This document shows positions 26,263-35,385 of a DNA stretch of 64,000 bases, one piece after another. Origin of the DNA: SpSt-333 sp964371615 (lineage in GTDB: Bacteria > Bacteroidota > Ignavibacteria > UBA10030 > UBA8401); NCBI GenBank assembly GCA_964371615.1, contig CAYJMS010000004.1, forward strand, positions 124,001 to 188,000, read 5' to 3'. Within the stretch, counting starts at the first letter, position 1. The number at the start of each line of letters is the position of its first letter. The notes below the pieces were generated by a model, which saw only the letters and a list, made by a program, of their open reading frames with translations, was not told the DNA's origin and ran no database searches. The position numbers and the translations under genes are program-made.

Positions 26263-27273
26263 ATGAAAAAATATTTTATCCTTTTTCTTATTATTTTAAG
26301 TTCTCTGTCAATCCTGGCTGCTACCGGCGGCAAGCGGGGCACATCGGGCGCGCAGGAATTGCTCATTCCTGTGGGCGGGCGGGGAACGGCGCTCGGGGGT
26401 TCGATGATCGCCAATGTGTACGGCGCCGAAGCGCTGTACTGGAATCCTGCCGGCATTGCGCAATCGCCAAAGCAGTTCGACATCCTTTTCTTTCATCAGA
26501 ACCATCTGTACGACATTGCCCATGTCTTTACCGGATTCACCGCGCAGATCGGCGAAGCGGGAACGATCGGGCTGCAGGTGAAATATCTCGATGTCGGCAA
26601 GATCCCCGTCACCACCATCGATCAGCCCAACGGCACCGGAGCGACATACTCTCCCTCGTTCATCACCTACGGCGTTTCGTTCGCGCGGAATTTTACCGAT
26701 ATGATCACACTCGGCGCCACGGCAAAACTGGTCACCGAAAAAGTGATGGAAGCGAGTGCGGTCGGATTCGCGTTTGATGTGGGACTGCAATATAAGACCG
26801 GCGTCGATGGTTTGCTGCTCGGATTCGTTATTCAAAACATCGGCGACAACATGCGCTTCGACGGCGAATCGCTCAACGAACCGAACACACTCTATCCGCG
26901 GCGGACGTTCCTGGCAAGTTTTCCGCTTCCGACAACGATTCAGATCGGCATCTCCTATGATTATCGCCTGGATGATGTGAACACTATTGTGATGAACGGA
27001 AAAGTGCAGAGCAATTCGTTCGATACGGACCAGTATGTGACCGGCATCGAATACAATTACAACCGGCAGTTGTATCTGCGGGGAAGTTACGAATTTCACG
27101 GCGACGCACAGTCCGATCCGTTCGGCAAGAGCATGTTTACATACGACTTTGCCCTCGGCGCAGGTGTGCGGATACAGCCGACGGATGAGACCGAAGTGAC
27201 GTTTGAATACGCATTCAGAAATTCCGATACGTTTGCGGGAAACCACGGACTTGGGATTAGTATATCGTTATAA
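26263..27273 (+). CDS. PorV/PorQ-like outer-membrane protein
   Basis: The 336-residue protein has a signal peptide (ending about SILAA) and the PorV/UPF0164 start: GTSGAQELLIPVGGRGTALGGS, then GAEALYWNPAGIAQ. A beta-barrel follows and ends in GLGISISL. PorV shuttles T9SS cargo from the translocon to the sortase complex, and PorQ and relatives are structurally alike. Position directly after two giant T9SS cargo genes supports a role in handling them. No other T9SS machinery gene is present, so a general PorV probably lies elsewhere. Confidence 0.85.
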   Translation: MKKYFILFLIILSSLSILAATGGKRGTSGAQELLIPVGGRGTALGGSMIANVYGAEALYWNPAGIAQSPKQFDILFFHQNHLYDIAHVFTGFTAQIGEAGTIGLQVKYLDVGKIPVTTIDQPNGTGATYSPSFITYGVSFARNFTDMITLGATAKLVTEKVMEASAVGFAFDVGLQYKTGVDGLLLGFVIQNIGDNMRFDGESLNEPNTLYPRRTFLASFPLPTTIQIGISYDYRLDDVNTIVMNGKVQSNSFDTDQYVTGIEYNYNRQLYLRGSYEFHGDAQSDPFGKSMFTYDFALGAGVRIQPTDETEVTFEYAFRNSDTFAGNHGLGISISL

Positions 27274-27562
27274 ATTAGTAATTGGTCATTGGTAATTGGT
27301 GATTGGGTATGTTGTTCACCCTGAGCAAGCGAGCGTTGGGTCACTTCTCCTCAACGCTAGGCGTGAAAAGAAGTGCGATGTCATGGCGAGCGGAGTCGAG
27401 CCATGTGAGCGTTGGGTCACCCCTCCCTACGTTATCGTAGGTCGGCTCCTCACGTGGTAACAAGAAGTACAATGTCATGACGAATCCGCCTTCGGCGGAT
27501 AAACTGCGTCGAGGCATGACAAAAAAATGTCGCCCAAATTCTATTATGTTGCTTATAAATGA
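27274..27562. repeat. Cluster of heptad and TGTCA palindromic repeats
   Basis: Directly after the PorV-like stop is a 7-base periodic tract (27278-27305, ATTGGTC/ATTGGTA units). Several TCACCC and TGTCATG palindrome fragments follow, plus a CCTACG/CGTAGG hairpin (27426-27441). A double palindrome at 27473-27521 has arms TGTCATG/CATGACA around an inner ATCCGCC/GGCGGAT hairpin. No gene here. Confidence 0.6.
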
Positions 27563-27871
27563 ATGAAGCGATATTGGGTATACATACTGTTGTGTTCTGA
27601 CGGGACGTATTATACCGGCAGCACGTCAAACATCGATCAACGGATTGTTGATCATTCAACAAAACGGTTTCCGTGCTCCTATACATCGAAGCGATTGCCG
27701 GTTTCACTTGCGTTTTCCGAAGAATTCTCCGACGTGCGACTTGCTCGGGAATTTGAACGTCGATTGAAGACATGGTCACACCAAAAGAAAAAGGCTTTGA
27801 TAAACGGTGACCTTGACCGGCTGCATGTACTCGCCGAATGCAGGAACAGTACACATTACTTGAATAAATGA
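27563..27871 (+). CDS. Small GIY-YIG nuclease domain protein
   Basis: The 102-residue protein is a single GIY-YIG domain. YWVYILLCSDGTYYTGSTSNI gives the paired YVY and YTG motifs. The conserved arginine lies in IDQRIVDHS, and the catalytic-type glutamate in AREFERRLKTWSHQKK. This is the YhbQ/UPF0213-type size class, whose cellular substrate is poorly known. The gene is bracketed by TGTCA palindromes, one ending 42 bases before the start and one beginning at the base after the stop. That context is unusual and may mean the gene moves with, or acts on, these repeats. Confidence 0.9.
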   Translation: MKRYWVYILLCSDGTYYTGSTSNIDQRIVDHSTKRFPCSYTSKRLPVSLAFSEEFSDVRLAREFERRLKTWSHQKKKALINGDLDRLHVLAECRNSTHYLNK

Positions 27872-27905
27872 AATGTCACCCCTCGACTCCGCTCGGGGTG
27901 ACATT
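27872..27905. repeat. TGTCA palindrome abutting the GIY-YIG stop
   Basis: AATGTCACCCC (27872-27882) and GGGGTGACATT (27895-27905) are exact inverted arms around a 12-base loop TCGACTCCGCTC. The same loop pattern occurs in the palindrome at 38186-38219. It may also act as a terminator-like end for the GIY-YIG gene, though no T-run follows. Confidence 0.8.
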
Positions 27906-27925
27906 ATCTCTTTACGGAAAAATAC

Positions 27926-30472
27926 ATGTGGAAATATTTTCAAATGAATTTTAAAGCAATTGTTCGATTCGGAGTATTTACTTTTCTGATCTCGTTTTAT
28001 TCTACCTCTCTCCTCGCCCAGTCTCCTGGCCGTATCGAGGGAATTGTCCGCGACCGTGCGACAAAGGAGCCGCTGCTCGGCGCCAATGTAATCATCGTCG
28101 GAACAACGATCGGGACAACAACCGATGAAAACGGAAAATATGTGCTGGGTGGCTTGGATCCGGGAACGTATTCACTCCGATTTCAACTTGTCGGCTACGC
28201 CGGATATACGGTACAGAACCTGATCGTTGCAGCGGGAAAAACTCTCACCTACAACGTGAATATGGAGGTCGCCGCAGTGGAACTGCGGGAGATTGTGGTA
28301 AGCGCACAGCGGACGCAGATTCAGGCGGAACAAACCGGCACATTGCAGCGCGTCACATCCGAAGAAATTATGATGCTTCCGGTGACGCAGTTTCATGAGG
28401 CGGTGCGGCTGCAGGCGGGAACAACATTGGAAGGAAACATCCGCGGCGGCAAGACGACGGAGGTGATGTATCTTGTGGACGGCATGCCGATGCAGGACAT
28501 GATGAGCGGCGGCATGAACGCCGAACTCCCCACCTCCTCCATCGCCGAACTGACGATCCAGACCGGCGGCTTTGAAGCGGAATATGGCAACGCCCTTTCC
28601 GGCGTGGTAAATGTAGTGACGAAATCCGCTCCGGCCACGCATCAATTCATGCTCCACGGCGCTAAAGACGATCTGCACGGCGGAACGGCAAACAGCAAAT
28701 CGACGCTGTTGGAGGCCTCCGCCGGCGGCCCGATTATCGGCGGTTCGTTGTCGTACTACGCCACGCTCAATTGGAGGCAGACCGGAACACGCTGGTGGCA
28801 GGATTTCATCAAAACGTTTCCCGACGATATCGAATATTCGCTGAGCGGATTCGGAAAACTCGATTACATCTACGATGCCGATACGCGGCTCTCTGCACAG
28901 ATGCTGTTTTCCGATATGGACACGCGCGATTATGAATTCAGTTGGCGGTTTAATCTTGCCGGCCTGCCTCCACGCGAACGCCGATCCTACCGCGGCGCGG
29001 TGATACTGACGCATCTCTTCAGCACCACGACGATTCTGACGACGAGAATAAGTCATTCCGTCACGGACAATTTTATCGGGAGCGGTTCAAAAAGCGAGAT
29101 AGATCCGGCGGATATTTATCAATACGATCTCTTCCTTCAGTATATCGTATCTGGAAAGAGAAATCTCTGGAGCCGGACCTCTCAAAACGTTACGCTGGTA
29201 AAGAGCGATCTCTCCACTCAGTTCGAAGGCGGCCATTTATTTAAAACCGGCGGTGAATTGTATCTGTACGCGTTGAATGCCGACATCGTCAAATACGAGC
29301 CGCAGAAATCATATTTCGGCAAGCCGCTGGTGACGGAACCGCCGCTGAATTTCAGCACCACATACAATTACCGCCCCTATTCCGGATCGTTTTTCGTGCA
29401 GGATAAATTCGAAGTGAAACAGAGCGGGATGATCATCAATGTCGGCGGGCGGGTCGATTTCCTCGATCCGCGCGCTTCCCGTCCGGCGATAGAATTCATT
29501 CCTGTTTCCGAAAAGGAATTTACCACGACGTACAAGGGAGAAACGCCGGCAGACGTGAAACTGGAATTTTCTCCCCGCTTCGGCATCTCGATGCCCTATT
29601 CCGAATCCGGCAGTATCTTTTTGAACTACGGACATTACGTGCAGTTTCCTCTTTTCGATTATCTCTATTCCGGACTCGACGTGGTGGCGCAGCAGCGCGG
29701 CGTCAGCGCCGTCGTCGGAAATCCCGACCTGAAACCGGAAAAGACCAAAGCGTGGGAGGTCAGCATTCGTCACGCTATCACGGAGGAGTATACCGCAACG
29801 GTTCTCTATTTCAGAAAAGAGACGGAGAATCAGGTGGACAGCAAGACGTTTATTCCCAGCGACAGCAAAGCGGCGGGAGATTACGGATTTGCGGAGTTCG
29901 TGAACAATCCCAGCGCGCAGGCGGAAGGGATCGAAGCGCGGCTGCAGAAAAGGGGCGGATCGTTCCTGAACGGTGATATTTCTTACACATTTATGCTGGC
30001 ACAGGGATTGAGCGAGAATGCGACACAGGGCTTGAATCTTGCCCAGTACGGCATCACACCGTACACTTCCCTCTTCTATTTAAGCTGGGACCAGCGGCAC
30101 ACCGTCAAGATCTCAGCATCCATGTCGCTCCCCTATGATGTTGAAGTGCAGGCATTCTATAATTTCAACACGGCAAAACCATACACCTTTTACCCCTCAC
30201 GCGACGGATTCACACCGCAGGACACATTGCTCCTTTTTGTGCCGAACAACCGGCGGATGGAAAATTATTCCGCGATGGATTTGAAAGTCAGCCGTACGTT
30301 TTCGTTCGATGAGACGATGCGGGCGGTGCTGTATGCCGATATACGGAATCTGTTCAACGACAAGAATTTGAAATGGATGGATTCATCGGGACGGATCGGC
30401 GGAGAATTGAGCGATCCCGGGGCGTATTATATCGGTTTCCGCGGTACTGTAGGGGTTAGATTTGAGTTTTAA
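27926..30472 (+). CDS. TonB-dependent receptor with carboxypeptidase-regulatory domain
   Basis: The 848-residue outer-membrane protein has a signal peptide ending SLLAQ. A CarboxypepD-regulatory-like domain follows (about 38-115: GRIEGIVRDRATKEPLLGANVIIVGT, LRFQLVGYAGYTV). The plug (about 120-240) has YLVDGMPMQDMMSGG and FEAEYGNALSGVVNVVTK, and a long beta-barrel ends GVRFEF. This is the SusC-like outer-membrane receptor layout of the FCB group. The ligand cannot be told. No SusD gene is adjacent. A strong terminator follows. A second start (MNFKAIV) lies six codons in. Confidence 0.9.
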   Translation: MWKYFQMNFKAIVRFGVFTFLISFYSTSLLAQSPGRIEGIVRDRATKEPLLGANVIIVGTTIGTTTDENGKYVLGGLDPGTYSLRFQLVGYAGYTVQNLIVAAGKTLTYNVNMEVAAVELREIVVSAQRTQIQAEQTGTLQRVTSEEIMMLPVTQFHEAVRLQAGTTLEGNIRGGKTTEVMYLVDGMPMQDMMSGGMNAELPTSSIAELTIQTGGFEAEYGNALSGVVNVVTKSAPATHQFMLHGAKDDLHGGTANSKSTLLEASAGGPIIGGSLSYYATLNWRQTGTRWWQDFIKTFPDDIEYSLSGFGKLDYIYDADTRLSAQMLFSDMDTRDYEFSWRFNLAGLPPRERRSYRGAVILTHLFSTTTILTTRISHSVTDNFIGSGSKSEIDPADIYQYDLFLQYIVSGKRNLWSRTSQNVTLVKSDLSTQFEGGHLFKTGGELYLYALNADIVKYEPQKSYFGKPLVTEPPLNFSTTYNYRPYSGSFFVQDKFEVKQSGMIINVGGRVDFLDPRASRPAIEFIPVSEKEFTTTYKGETPADVKLEFSPRFGISMPYSESGSIFLNYGHYVQFPLFDYLYSGLDVVAQQRGVSAVVGNPDLKPEKTKAWEVSIRHAITEEYTATVLYFRKETENQVDSKTFIPSDSKAAGDYGFAEFVNNPSAQAEGIEARLQKRGGSFLNGDISYTFMLAQGLSENATQGLNLAQYGITPYTSLFYLSWDQRHTVKISASMSLPYDVEVQAFYNFNTAKPYTFYPSRDGFTPQDTLLLFVPNNRRMENYSAMDLKVSRTFSFDETMRAVLYADIRNLFNDKNLKWMDSSGRIGGELSDPGAYYIGFRGTVGVRFEF

Positions 30473-30501
30473 GTTTTAAGAAAAGGATCCCCGATTGAGA
30501 C

Positions 30502-30540
30502 AGATCCCCGTTATCTTTAAGATAACGGGGATCTTTTTTT
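30502..30540 (+). terminator. Strong intrinsic terminator after TonB receptor
   Basis: A perfect 15-base-pair stem (AGATCCCCGTTATCT 30502-30516 with AGATAACGGGGATCT 30520-30534, loop TTA) is followed by seven T. It separates the TonB receptor from the convergent T9SS gene, whose stop is at 30542. Confidence 0.93.
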
Positions 30541-30541
30541 A

Positions 30542-32599
30542 TTACTTCATCAACACCATCTTCTTCACTGCCGTAAAATTCCCCGCCTTCATTTTGTAAT
30601 AATAGGTTCCGCTTGACAATCGAGAACCGTCGAAAGCAGCGGTATGTCTGCCGGCTCTTTTATATTCGTGTATCAATGAGGCAACATGGCGCCCAAGCAT
30701 GTCATACACCTCAATTGAAACATCGGCATCACGATCCAGATCAAAATGAATTGTGGTGGTCGGATTGAAGGGATTCGGGTAGTTTTCATACAGTGCCATT
30801 GTCAACGGTGCAAGGGCTTCATATCTCACGGTAGAAGAAATCGGTGAAAAATATGCACTGATGAATTGATCATACCACGGAGTATAAAATGTGAAAGTGT
30901 TTATTACCCCATGATTTTGATTGTTGACAACAACCGAATCGATCTGAAAACCGGAGTCTGGCGATATTGTGAAGGTTTTCATACCGGTATTAGAAACCTG
31001 AATTTCTCCCTTCGGTTCGATGATTCCTCCTGAATCAGCCCACGAAAAGATCGTGACATAAAAATAGTCAACTATCCCTCCGCCAACACGTCTGTATATC
31101 CATGGAATTTGTTTTATCTCCCCCTCGCCAAAAACAGAATTTCCAGATTCAATATCCTTCAAAAATATCACGGGCAATCCATAATACCCATAGTCGGCAC
31201 TTGGTTCAGCGGCATTGGCAAAAAGTGCACCTTCGGTGTCAGTTATTGAATTCGGGTCATTCAAAAATCCTCCATTATTGAATGAAGAACTTTCCCATAA
31301 CTGATACCGTACAAATCCCATCGAAGTGTCCAAATGCCCATCGGAGAACACCGGCTGTGACCAAACGGCATGGACAATATTTCCATTACAGCCGATCGAC
31401 GGATATGGGTGACCGATGGCATTACCGCTGTACCGGTAATACGATGAATCATAATCAGCGTACGCACCATGTGCCTTATTGGAAATGATCTTCCACATAT
31501 TGATACCAAGATCAAAATAGAGCGTATAGAATCTGTTCGAGAGAGTTGAATCGTTGACGACTTTCAGACAATATCCGTTGGTAACAACATGCAACGCACC
31601 GGAAGGTCCAATCGCGCCGCTGAACTGGGAAAAGTTCTCAAAAAGCACATAGACGGTGTCACTAAGAGAGACAATCAACGGTTCTCCATCCCTGCCGATT
31701 GTCGACCAGTTCCATGATGTACCGTTATTCGTTGATTTAAAATACCCGATACGGTCGGCGCTGTCCGGATGCGCGCTGCCGATGGGAGGAAGCGATCCTT
31801 TTCCCGTCAATGTTGCGATGCGGTACAATGTCCCGTCGGAGGAGATCAACAACGGCGCGGCGCCGTTAATGGTAAATCCCGTATGCGGCAGATATTTCTT
31901 CAGACTGTCGATCCCGATCCATGTCGCACCGAAATCGGTCGATTGAGCCACGATGACATTATCGTTATTGAGATTGGCAGTGAACCAGATCGTGTTCCCA
32001 TCCGCCGAAACGGTCACCTGAGGATCGTTGATAATTTTTTCGGAGATTGCAGCAGGCAACTCGGATTCTGTAAACGCAGCTCCACCGGGACTACCGTCGA
32101 TGGCAAAATAGGTCTTCCCGCCCGACGTGTAGGTCATCAGTGCAATTCCTGCGCCGGCGCCGGCAGGAATGACATCGATTCCCGCAAACCCGGTAGATCC
32201 AAATACTTTTTGCCGCGGTAATGTAGTAGTAAGTGTTGTCGGCGAGGATGCATCCCAATAGACATAGACATTCGTCAAACGATCTTGGGGTGATGAGACC
32301 GAAACATCGCGATGCGGATAAACCATATGCACTTCGTTGCCGTCGTCATACGTTGCAATCCTGCGCGCAAAGCCGGAATTGATCGCATAATCGTAATCGG
32401 TCGTACCGATGACAATACCTTCTGACGGACCGGTTGACACTTTTTGCGTCACGGCCTTTGCGTATTCGACGGAAGGTATCCGGCTACGCTGAACAAGAAG
32501 ATTTTTTTGACGAAGATCGACGGCGCGGCGTTCTTTGAATGTGTTTCCGCCGAATGCGACAGTGAGGGCGAACAGAATGAGAAACGGAGTGGTTTTCAT
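30542..32599 (-). CDS. T9SS cargo with sialidase-like (BNR) repeats
   Basis: The 685-residue secreted protein starts at ATG 32599 behind GGAGGTGGT and has a signal peptide (ending about TVAFGG). The middle section has repeated Asp-box-like motifs (STDFGATWIGIDSL, STNNGTSWNWSTIG) and a six-bladed-propeller pattern, as in exo-alpha-sialidase-type domains. It ends in a type A sorting domain (ENYPNPFNPTTTIHFDLD, VYDMLGRHV, SSGTYYYKMKAG). Asp boxes are structural, so glycosidase activity is not implied. The frame is open to 32767 but the signal peptide fixes the start. Confidence 0.85.
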   Translation of the reverse strand: MKTTPFLILFALTVAFGGNTFKERRAVDLRQKNLLVQRSRIPSVEYAKAVTQKVSTGPSEGIVIGTTDYDYAINSGFARRIATYDDGNEVHMVYPHRDVSVSSPQDRLTNVYVYWDASSPTTLTTTLPRQKVFGSTGFAGIDVIPAGAGAGIALMTYTSGGKTYFAIDGSPGGAAFTESELPAAISEKIINDPQVTVSADGNTIWFTANLNNDNVIVAQSTDFGATWIGIDSLKKYLPHTGFTINGAAPLLISSDGTLYRIATLTGKGSLPPIGSAHPDSADRIGYFKSTNNGTSWNWSTIGRDGEPLIVSLSDTVYVLFENFSQFSGAIGPSGALHVVTNGYCLKVVNDSTLSNRFYTLYFDLGINMWKIISNKAHGAYADYDSSYYRYSGNAIGHPYPSIGCNGNIVHAVWSQPVFSDGHLDTSMGFVRYQLWESSSFNNGGFLNDPNSITDTEGALFANAAEPSADYGYYGLPVIFLKDIESGNSVFGEGEIKQIPWIYRRVGGGIVDYFYVTIFSWADSGGIIEPKGEIQVSNTGMKTFTISPDSGFQIDSVVVNNQNHGVINTFTFYTPWYDQFISAYFSPISSTVRYEALAPLTMALYENYPNPFNPTTTIHFDLDRDADVSIEVYDMLGRHVASLIHEYKRAGRHTAAFDGSRLSSGTYYYKMKAGNFTAVKKMVLMK

Positions 32600-32973
32600 A
32601 CCACCTCCAGAATTATCGGGGAAGTTTGTGGTGTATTGTGAAATGTACCTTATTGTACATTCAATATCAATCAAGCGAGAAACGATCCAAATCACTATTC
32701 TGAGATACGTCTTATAGGGACCTGAATTCCGTTTTCCTTCTTTTTTCGCTATATTGATAGTGTTCAACGACCTGTGGATGTTTCACAGGTTTTGTTTTTC
32801 CGTCTATTCAATAGAATGTAATTTCTCGCCCTGTCATGGTTCGACTCCCTGCCCGACAACGTCGTTCAGGCGGGCTTGCCCGCTGTGCTTTTTGGCGGGC
32901 GCTCACCATGACAAGCAGGGCTCGGATATTTTGAAAACACGGTATTTATTTTTTTAGAAGAATTGAAAAATAT
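32600..32973. other. Divergent spacer with compound palindrome
   Basis: No gene. It separates the minus-strand T9SS gene from the plus-strand yqhQ gene. The main structure is a palindrome with arms TGTCATGGT (32832-32840) and ACCATGACA (32905-32913), enclosing two GC-rich hairpins of the GCCCG/CGGGC kind. This belongs to the TGTCA palindrome family. Confidence 0.6.
32832..32913. repeat. Compound TGTCA palindrome with two inner hairpins
   Basis: The outer arms are exact 9-base inverted repeats. Inside are GCCCG...CGGGC and GCCCGC...GGCGGGC hairpins, giving a cruciform-like element of about 82 bases. Confidence 0.7.
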
Positions 32974-33924
32974 ATGAGTGAAAAGCAACAATTCGATCCC
33001 AATCAACCGATACAGGTCGGCGGACAGGCGGTCATCGAGGGAGTGATGATGCGGGCAAAAGGGATGATCGCCACGGCAGTCCGCAGAGCGAACGGCGAGA
33101 TCGTAATCAAAAAGCAGCCGTTTACGTCGGTGATTGAAAAATATCCGTGGCTCAACAAGCCGATTATCCGCGGGGCGGTGGGATTGATTGAGATGATGTA
33201 CGTCGGAATCAGCACGCTTAATTATTCGGCGGAAATCGCCATCGAAGACGAAGAGGCGGCGAAGAACGACGGCAAACCGAAAAAAGAGAAAAAGGCGCAG
33301 ACAAAACTGGCGTTGACGCTCACATTGATCTTCTCCCTTGCTCTCGGCGTGGGAATATTCTTTTTCCTTCCGCTCTTTGCGGCAACGCAATTGTTCGCCG
33401 TGGAGCAGCGGCCGCTGGAATTCAATCTTGTCGCCGGTGCAATCCGGATTATGATCCTGCTCGGGTACCTGTTCGCCATTTCGAAAATGAAAGATGTCCA
33501 CCGGTTGTTCCAGTATCACGGTGCGGAACACAAAGCGGTTTTTGCGTTCGAACAAAATGCACCGCTCACGGTCAGCGATGCAATCACGTTCACACGGTTT
33601 CATCCCCGCTGCGGGACAAGTTTTGTGCTACAGGTGATGCTGATCGCGATACTCTTCTTCAGCGTCATGGATACAGTGCTGCTGCAGTTCATCGACGAAT
33701 TGACGCTGCCGATCCGTCTCGCTACGCACATTCCGTTCATTCCCGTTCTGGGCGGAATCGGTTATGAATTTTTAAAGTATTCCGCTAAACACAGCACTAC
33801 GGCAATCGGAAAGTTCTTCGTTGCGCCGGGACTCTGGCTGCAGAAAATCACCACGGAAGAACCGGACGAGTCGATGATGGAAGTGTCGCTGGCGGCGATT
33901 AAGGCGGCGTTGCAGAGAGAGTAG
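32974..33924 (+). CDS. yqhQ: DUF1385 membrane protein (YqhQ-like)
   Basis: The 316-residue protein shows the DUF1385 hallmarks: VGGQAVIEGVMMRAKG at 15-30, NKPIIRGAVGLIEMMYVG, and FQYHGAEHKAVFAFE. RFHPRCGTSFVLQVMLIAI leads into membrane segments (about four to five in all). Genes of this family often sit beside prfA, as here (139 bases upstream of it). The biochemical role is not established. Confidence 0.9.
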   Translation: MSEKQQFDPNQPIQVGGQAVIEGVMMRAKGMIATAVRRANGEIVIKKQPFTSVIEKYPWLNKPIIRGAVGLIEMMYVGISTLNYSAEIAIEDEEAAKNDGKPKKEKKAQTKLALTLTLIFSLALGVGIFFFLPLFAATQLFAVEQRPLEFNLVAGAIRIMILLGYLFAISKMKDVHRLFQYHGAEHKAVFAFEQNAPLTVSDAITFTRFHPRCGTSFVLQVMLIAILFFSVMDTVLLQFIDELTLPIRLATHIPFIPVLGGIGYEFLKYSAKHSTTAIGKFFVAPGLWLQKITTEEPDESMMEVSLAAIKAALQRE

Positions 33925-34063
33925 ATTGGTCATTGGTTGTTGGTCATTGGTTCTTGGTAATCCGGAATTGGGAATTGGGAATTGAGAATTGGCAGCACCA
34001 TTTTTTCCATCCCTTTGTGGCCCGCCCCTTCGGGGCTTTGTGTGAGCTTCTTTTTTAGTATTT

Positions 34064-35149
34064 ATGAGCAACTTAGTAGAAAAATTATTGTCCATTAAAC
34101 GGCGCTATGCGGAGGTGCAGGAATTGCTCTCCACTCCCGAAGTGATCGCCAATCAGCAGCGGAGCAAGGAACTCGGTAGGGAATTCCGCGAGCTGTCCGA
34201 TATCGTGAAGGCGGCGGACCGGTACCTGAAACTCCACAACGACATCGACGGAAGCCGGCATGTGCTTGATACCAGCGGCGATGCGGAGTTAAAGGAGATG
34301 GCGCTTGCAGAGATCGAAGATCTCCAGCCGAAACTTGAGAAAATGGAGGATGAAGTAAAGCAGCTGCTGATCCCGAAAGACCCGAACGACAACAAAAACG
34401 TGATTGTGGAGATCCGCGGCGGCACCGGAGGCGAAGAAGCCGCATTGTTTGCAGCCGATCTGTACCGCATGTATGTGCGGTTTGCCGAACGGAAGAAATG
34501 GAAAGTCGATACGCTCGACTGGAACGAGACGGATAAAGGAGGATTCAAAGAAATCACGATCAGTATCGACGGCGACGATGTCTTTGGAACATTGAAATTC
34601 GAAAGCGGCGGGCACCGCGTTCAGCGCGTACCGGAAACGGAAGCGCAGGGACGAGTTCATACGTCGGCCGCAACGGTGGTGGTAATGCCGCAAATCGACG
34701 ATGTGGAAGAAGTGGTGATCAATCCCGCCGATCTGGAAATCGATACGTACCGATCCGGCGGCAAAGGGGGACAGAACGTGAACAAGGTGGAAACCGCCGT
34801 CCGGATCACGCACACCCCATCCGGGATCGTCGTGGCGTGCCAGCAGGAACGCTCCCAGTTCCAAAACCGGGAACGTGCGATGAAATTGCTTCGCTCAAAA
34901 CTGTACGAAATTAAAGTGAACGAACAGGTCAACGCTCAGGCGTCGGCGAGAAAATCGATGGTCGGAAGCGGAGACCGGAGCGACAAGGTGCGCACATATA
35001 ATTTTCCTCAAAACAGGGTGACCGACCACCGCATCGGATTGACACTGTACAATCTGGACCGGTTCATCGACGGCGATATCGACGAGATGCTCGAAGCGTT
35101 ACGGCTTGCAGACAGGGCGGAGAGGTTACAGGAAGGAATTGCGGAGTGA
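34064..35149 (+). CDS. prfA: Peptide chain release factor 1
   Basis: The 361-residue protein is class I release factor 1. It has the GGQ peptidyl-hydrolysis motif in SGGKGGQNVNKVETAVRITH (near 235) and the RIRGGTGGEEAALFA-type segment of domain 2 (EIRGGTGGEEAALFAADLYRMY near 120). It ends with NFPQNRVTDHRIGLTLYNLD. The tripeptide anticodon region reads GGHRVQRVPETEAQGRVHTSAATV, the RF1-type PxT form (PET here), so it reads UAA and UAG. Length is normal. Upstream yqhQ is a common neighbour. Confidence 0.97.
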   Translation: MSNLVEKLLSIKRRYAEVQELLSTPEVIANQQRSKELGREFRELSDIVKAADRYLKLHNDIDGSRHVLDTSGDAELKEMALAEIEDLQPKLEKMEDEVKQLLIPKDPNDNKNVIVEIRGGTGGEEAALFAADLYRMYVRFAERKKWKVDTLDWNETDKGGFKEITISIDGDDVFGTLKFESGGHRVQRVPETEAQGRVHTSAATVVVMPQIDDVEEVVINPADLEIDTYRSGGKGGQNVNKVETAVRITHTPSGIVVACQQERSQFQNRERAMKLLRSKLYEIKVNEQVNAQASARKSMVGSGDRSDKVRTYNFPQNRVTDHRIGLTLYNLDRFIDGDIDEMLEALRLADRAERLQEGIAE

Positions 35150-35385
35150 TTGGTTGTTGGTCATTGGTAATTGGGAATTGGTTATTGGTCATTGGTCATT
35201 GGTCATTGGTCATTGGTAATATGTCATTAGTTAATGGGAATGTGGAATTGGCAATTAGTCATCGGTAATCTGTCATCATTAATCATTCTAAAGTCTTCTG
35301 AATTCCGTCTTCTGTCTTCTTTCTTCTTCGCGTTTTCGCGTACACCCGCTGCGTTGTTTGGCGGGTCTTCGCGGTAAATATCTTA
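35150..35385. repeat. Heptad (ATTGGTC) degenerate tandem repeat after prfA
   Basis: From about 35151 to 35225 the sequence runs in 7-base steps (ATTGGTC, ATTGGTA, ATTGGGA), including at least four near-perfect ATTGGTC units, then decays. A hairpin with arms ACCCG/CGGGT lies near 35343-35365. No gene. Similar heptad tracts begin right after the stop codons at 27273 and 33924. Confidence 0.75.

Noticed and set aside
26308..27246. Minus-strand open frame of 312 codons opposite the PorV-like gene
   Set aside because: Mirror of a well supported gene; the product is rich in His, Arg and Cys with no domain pattern.
32832..32880. tRNA-like GGTTCGACTCC sequence
   Set aside because: The flanking bases do not form acceptor or T stems; it is part of a TGTCA palindrome.
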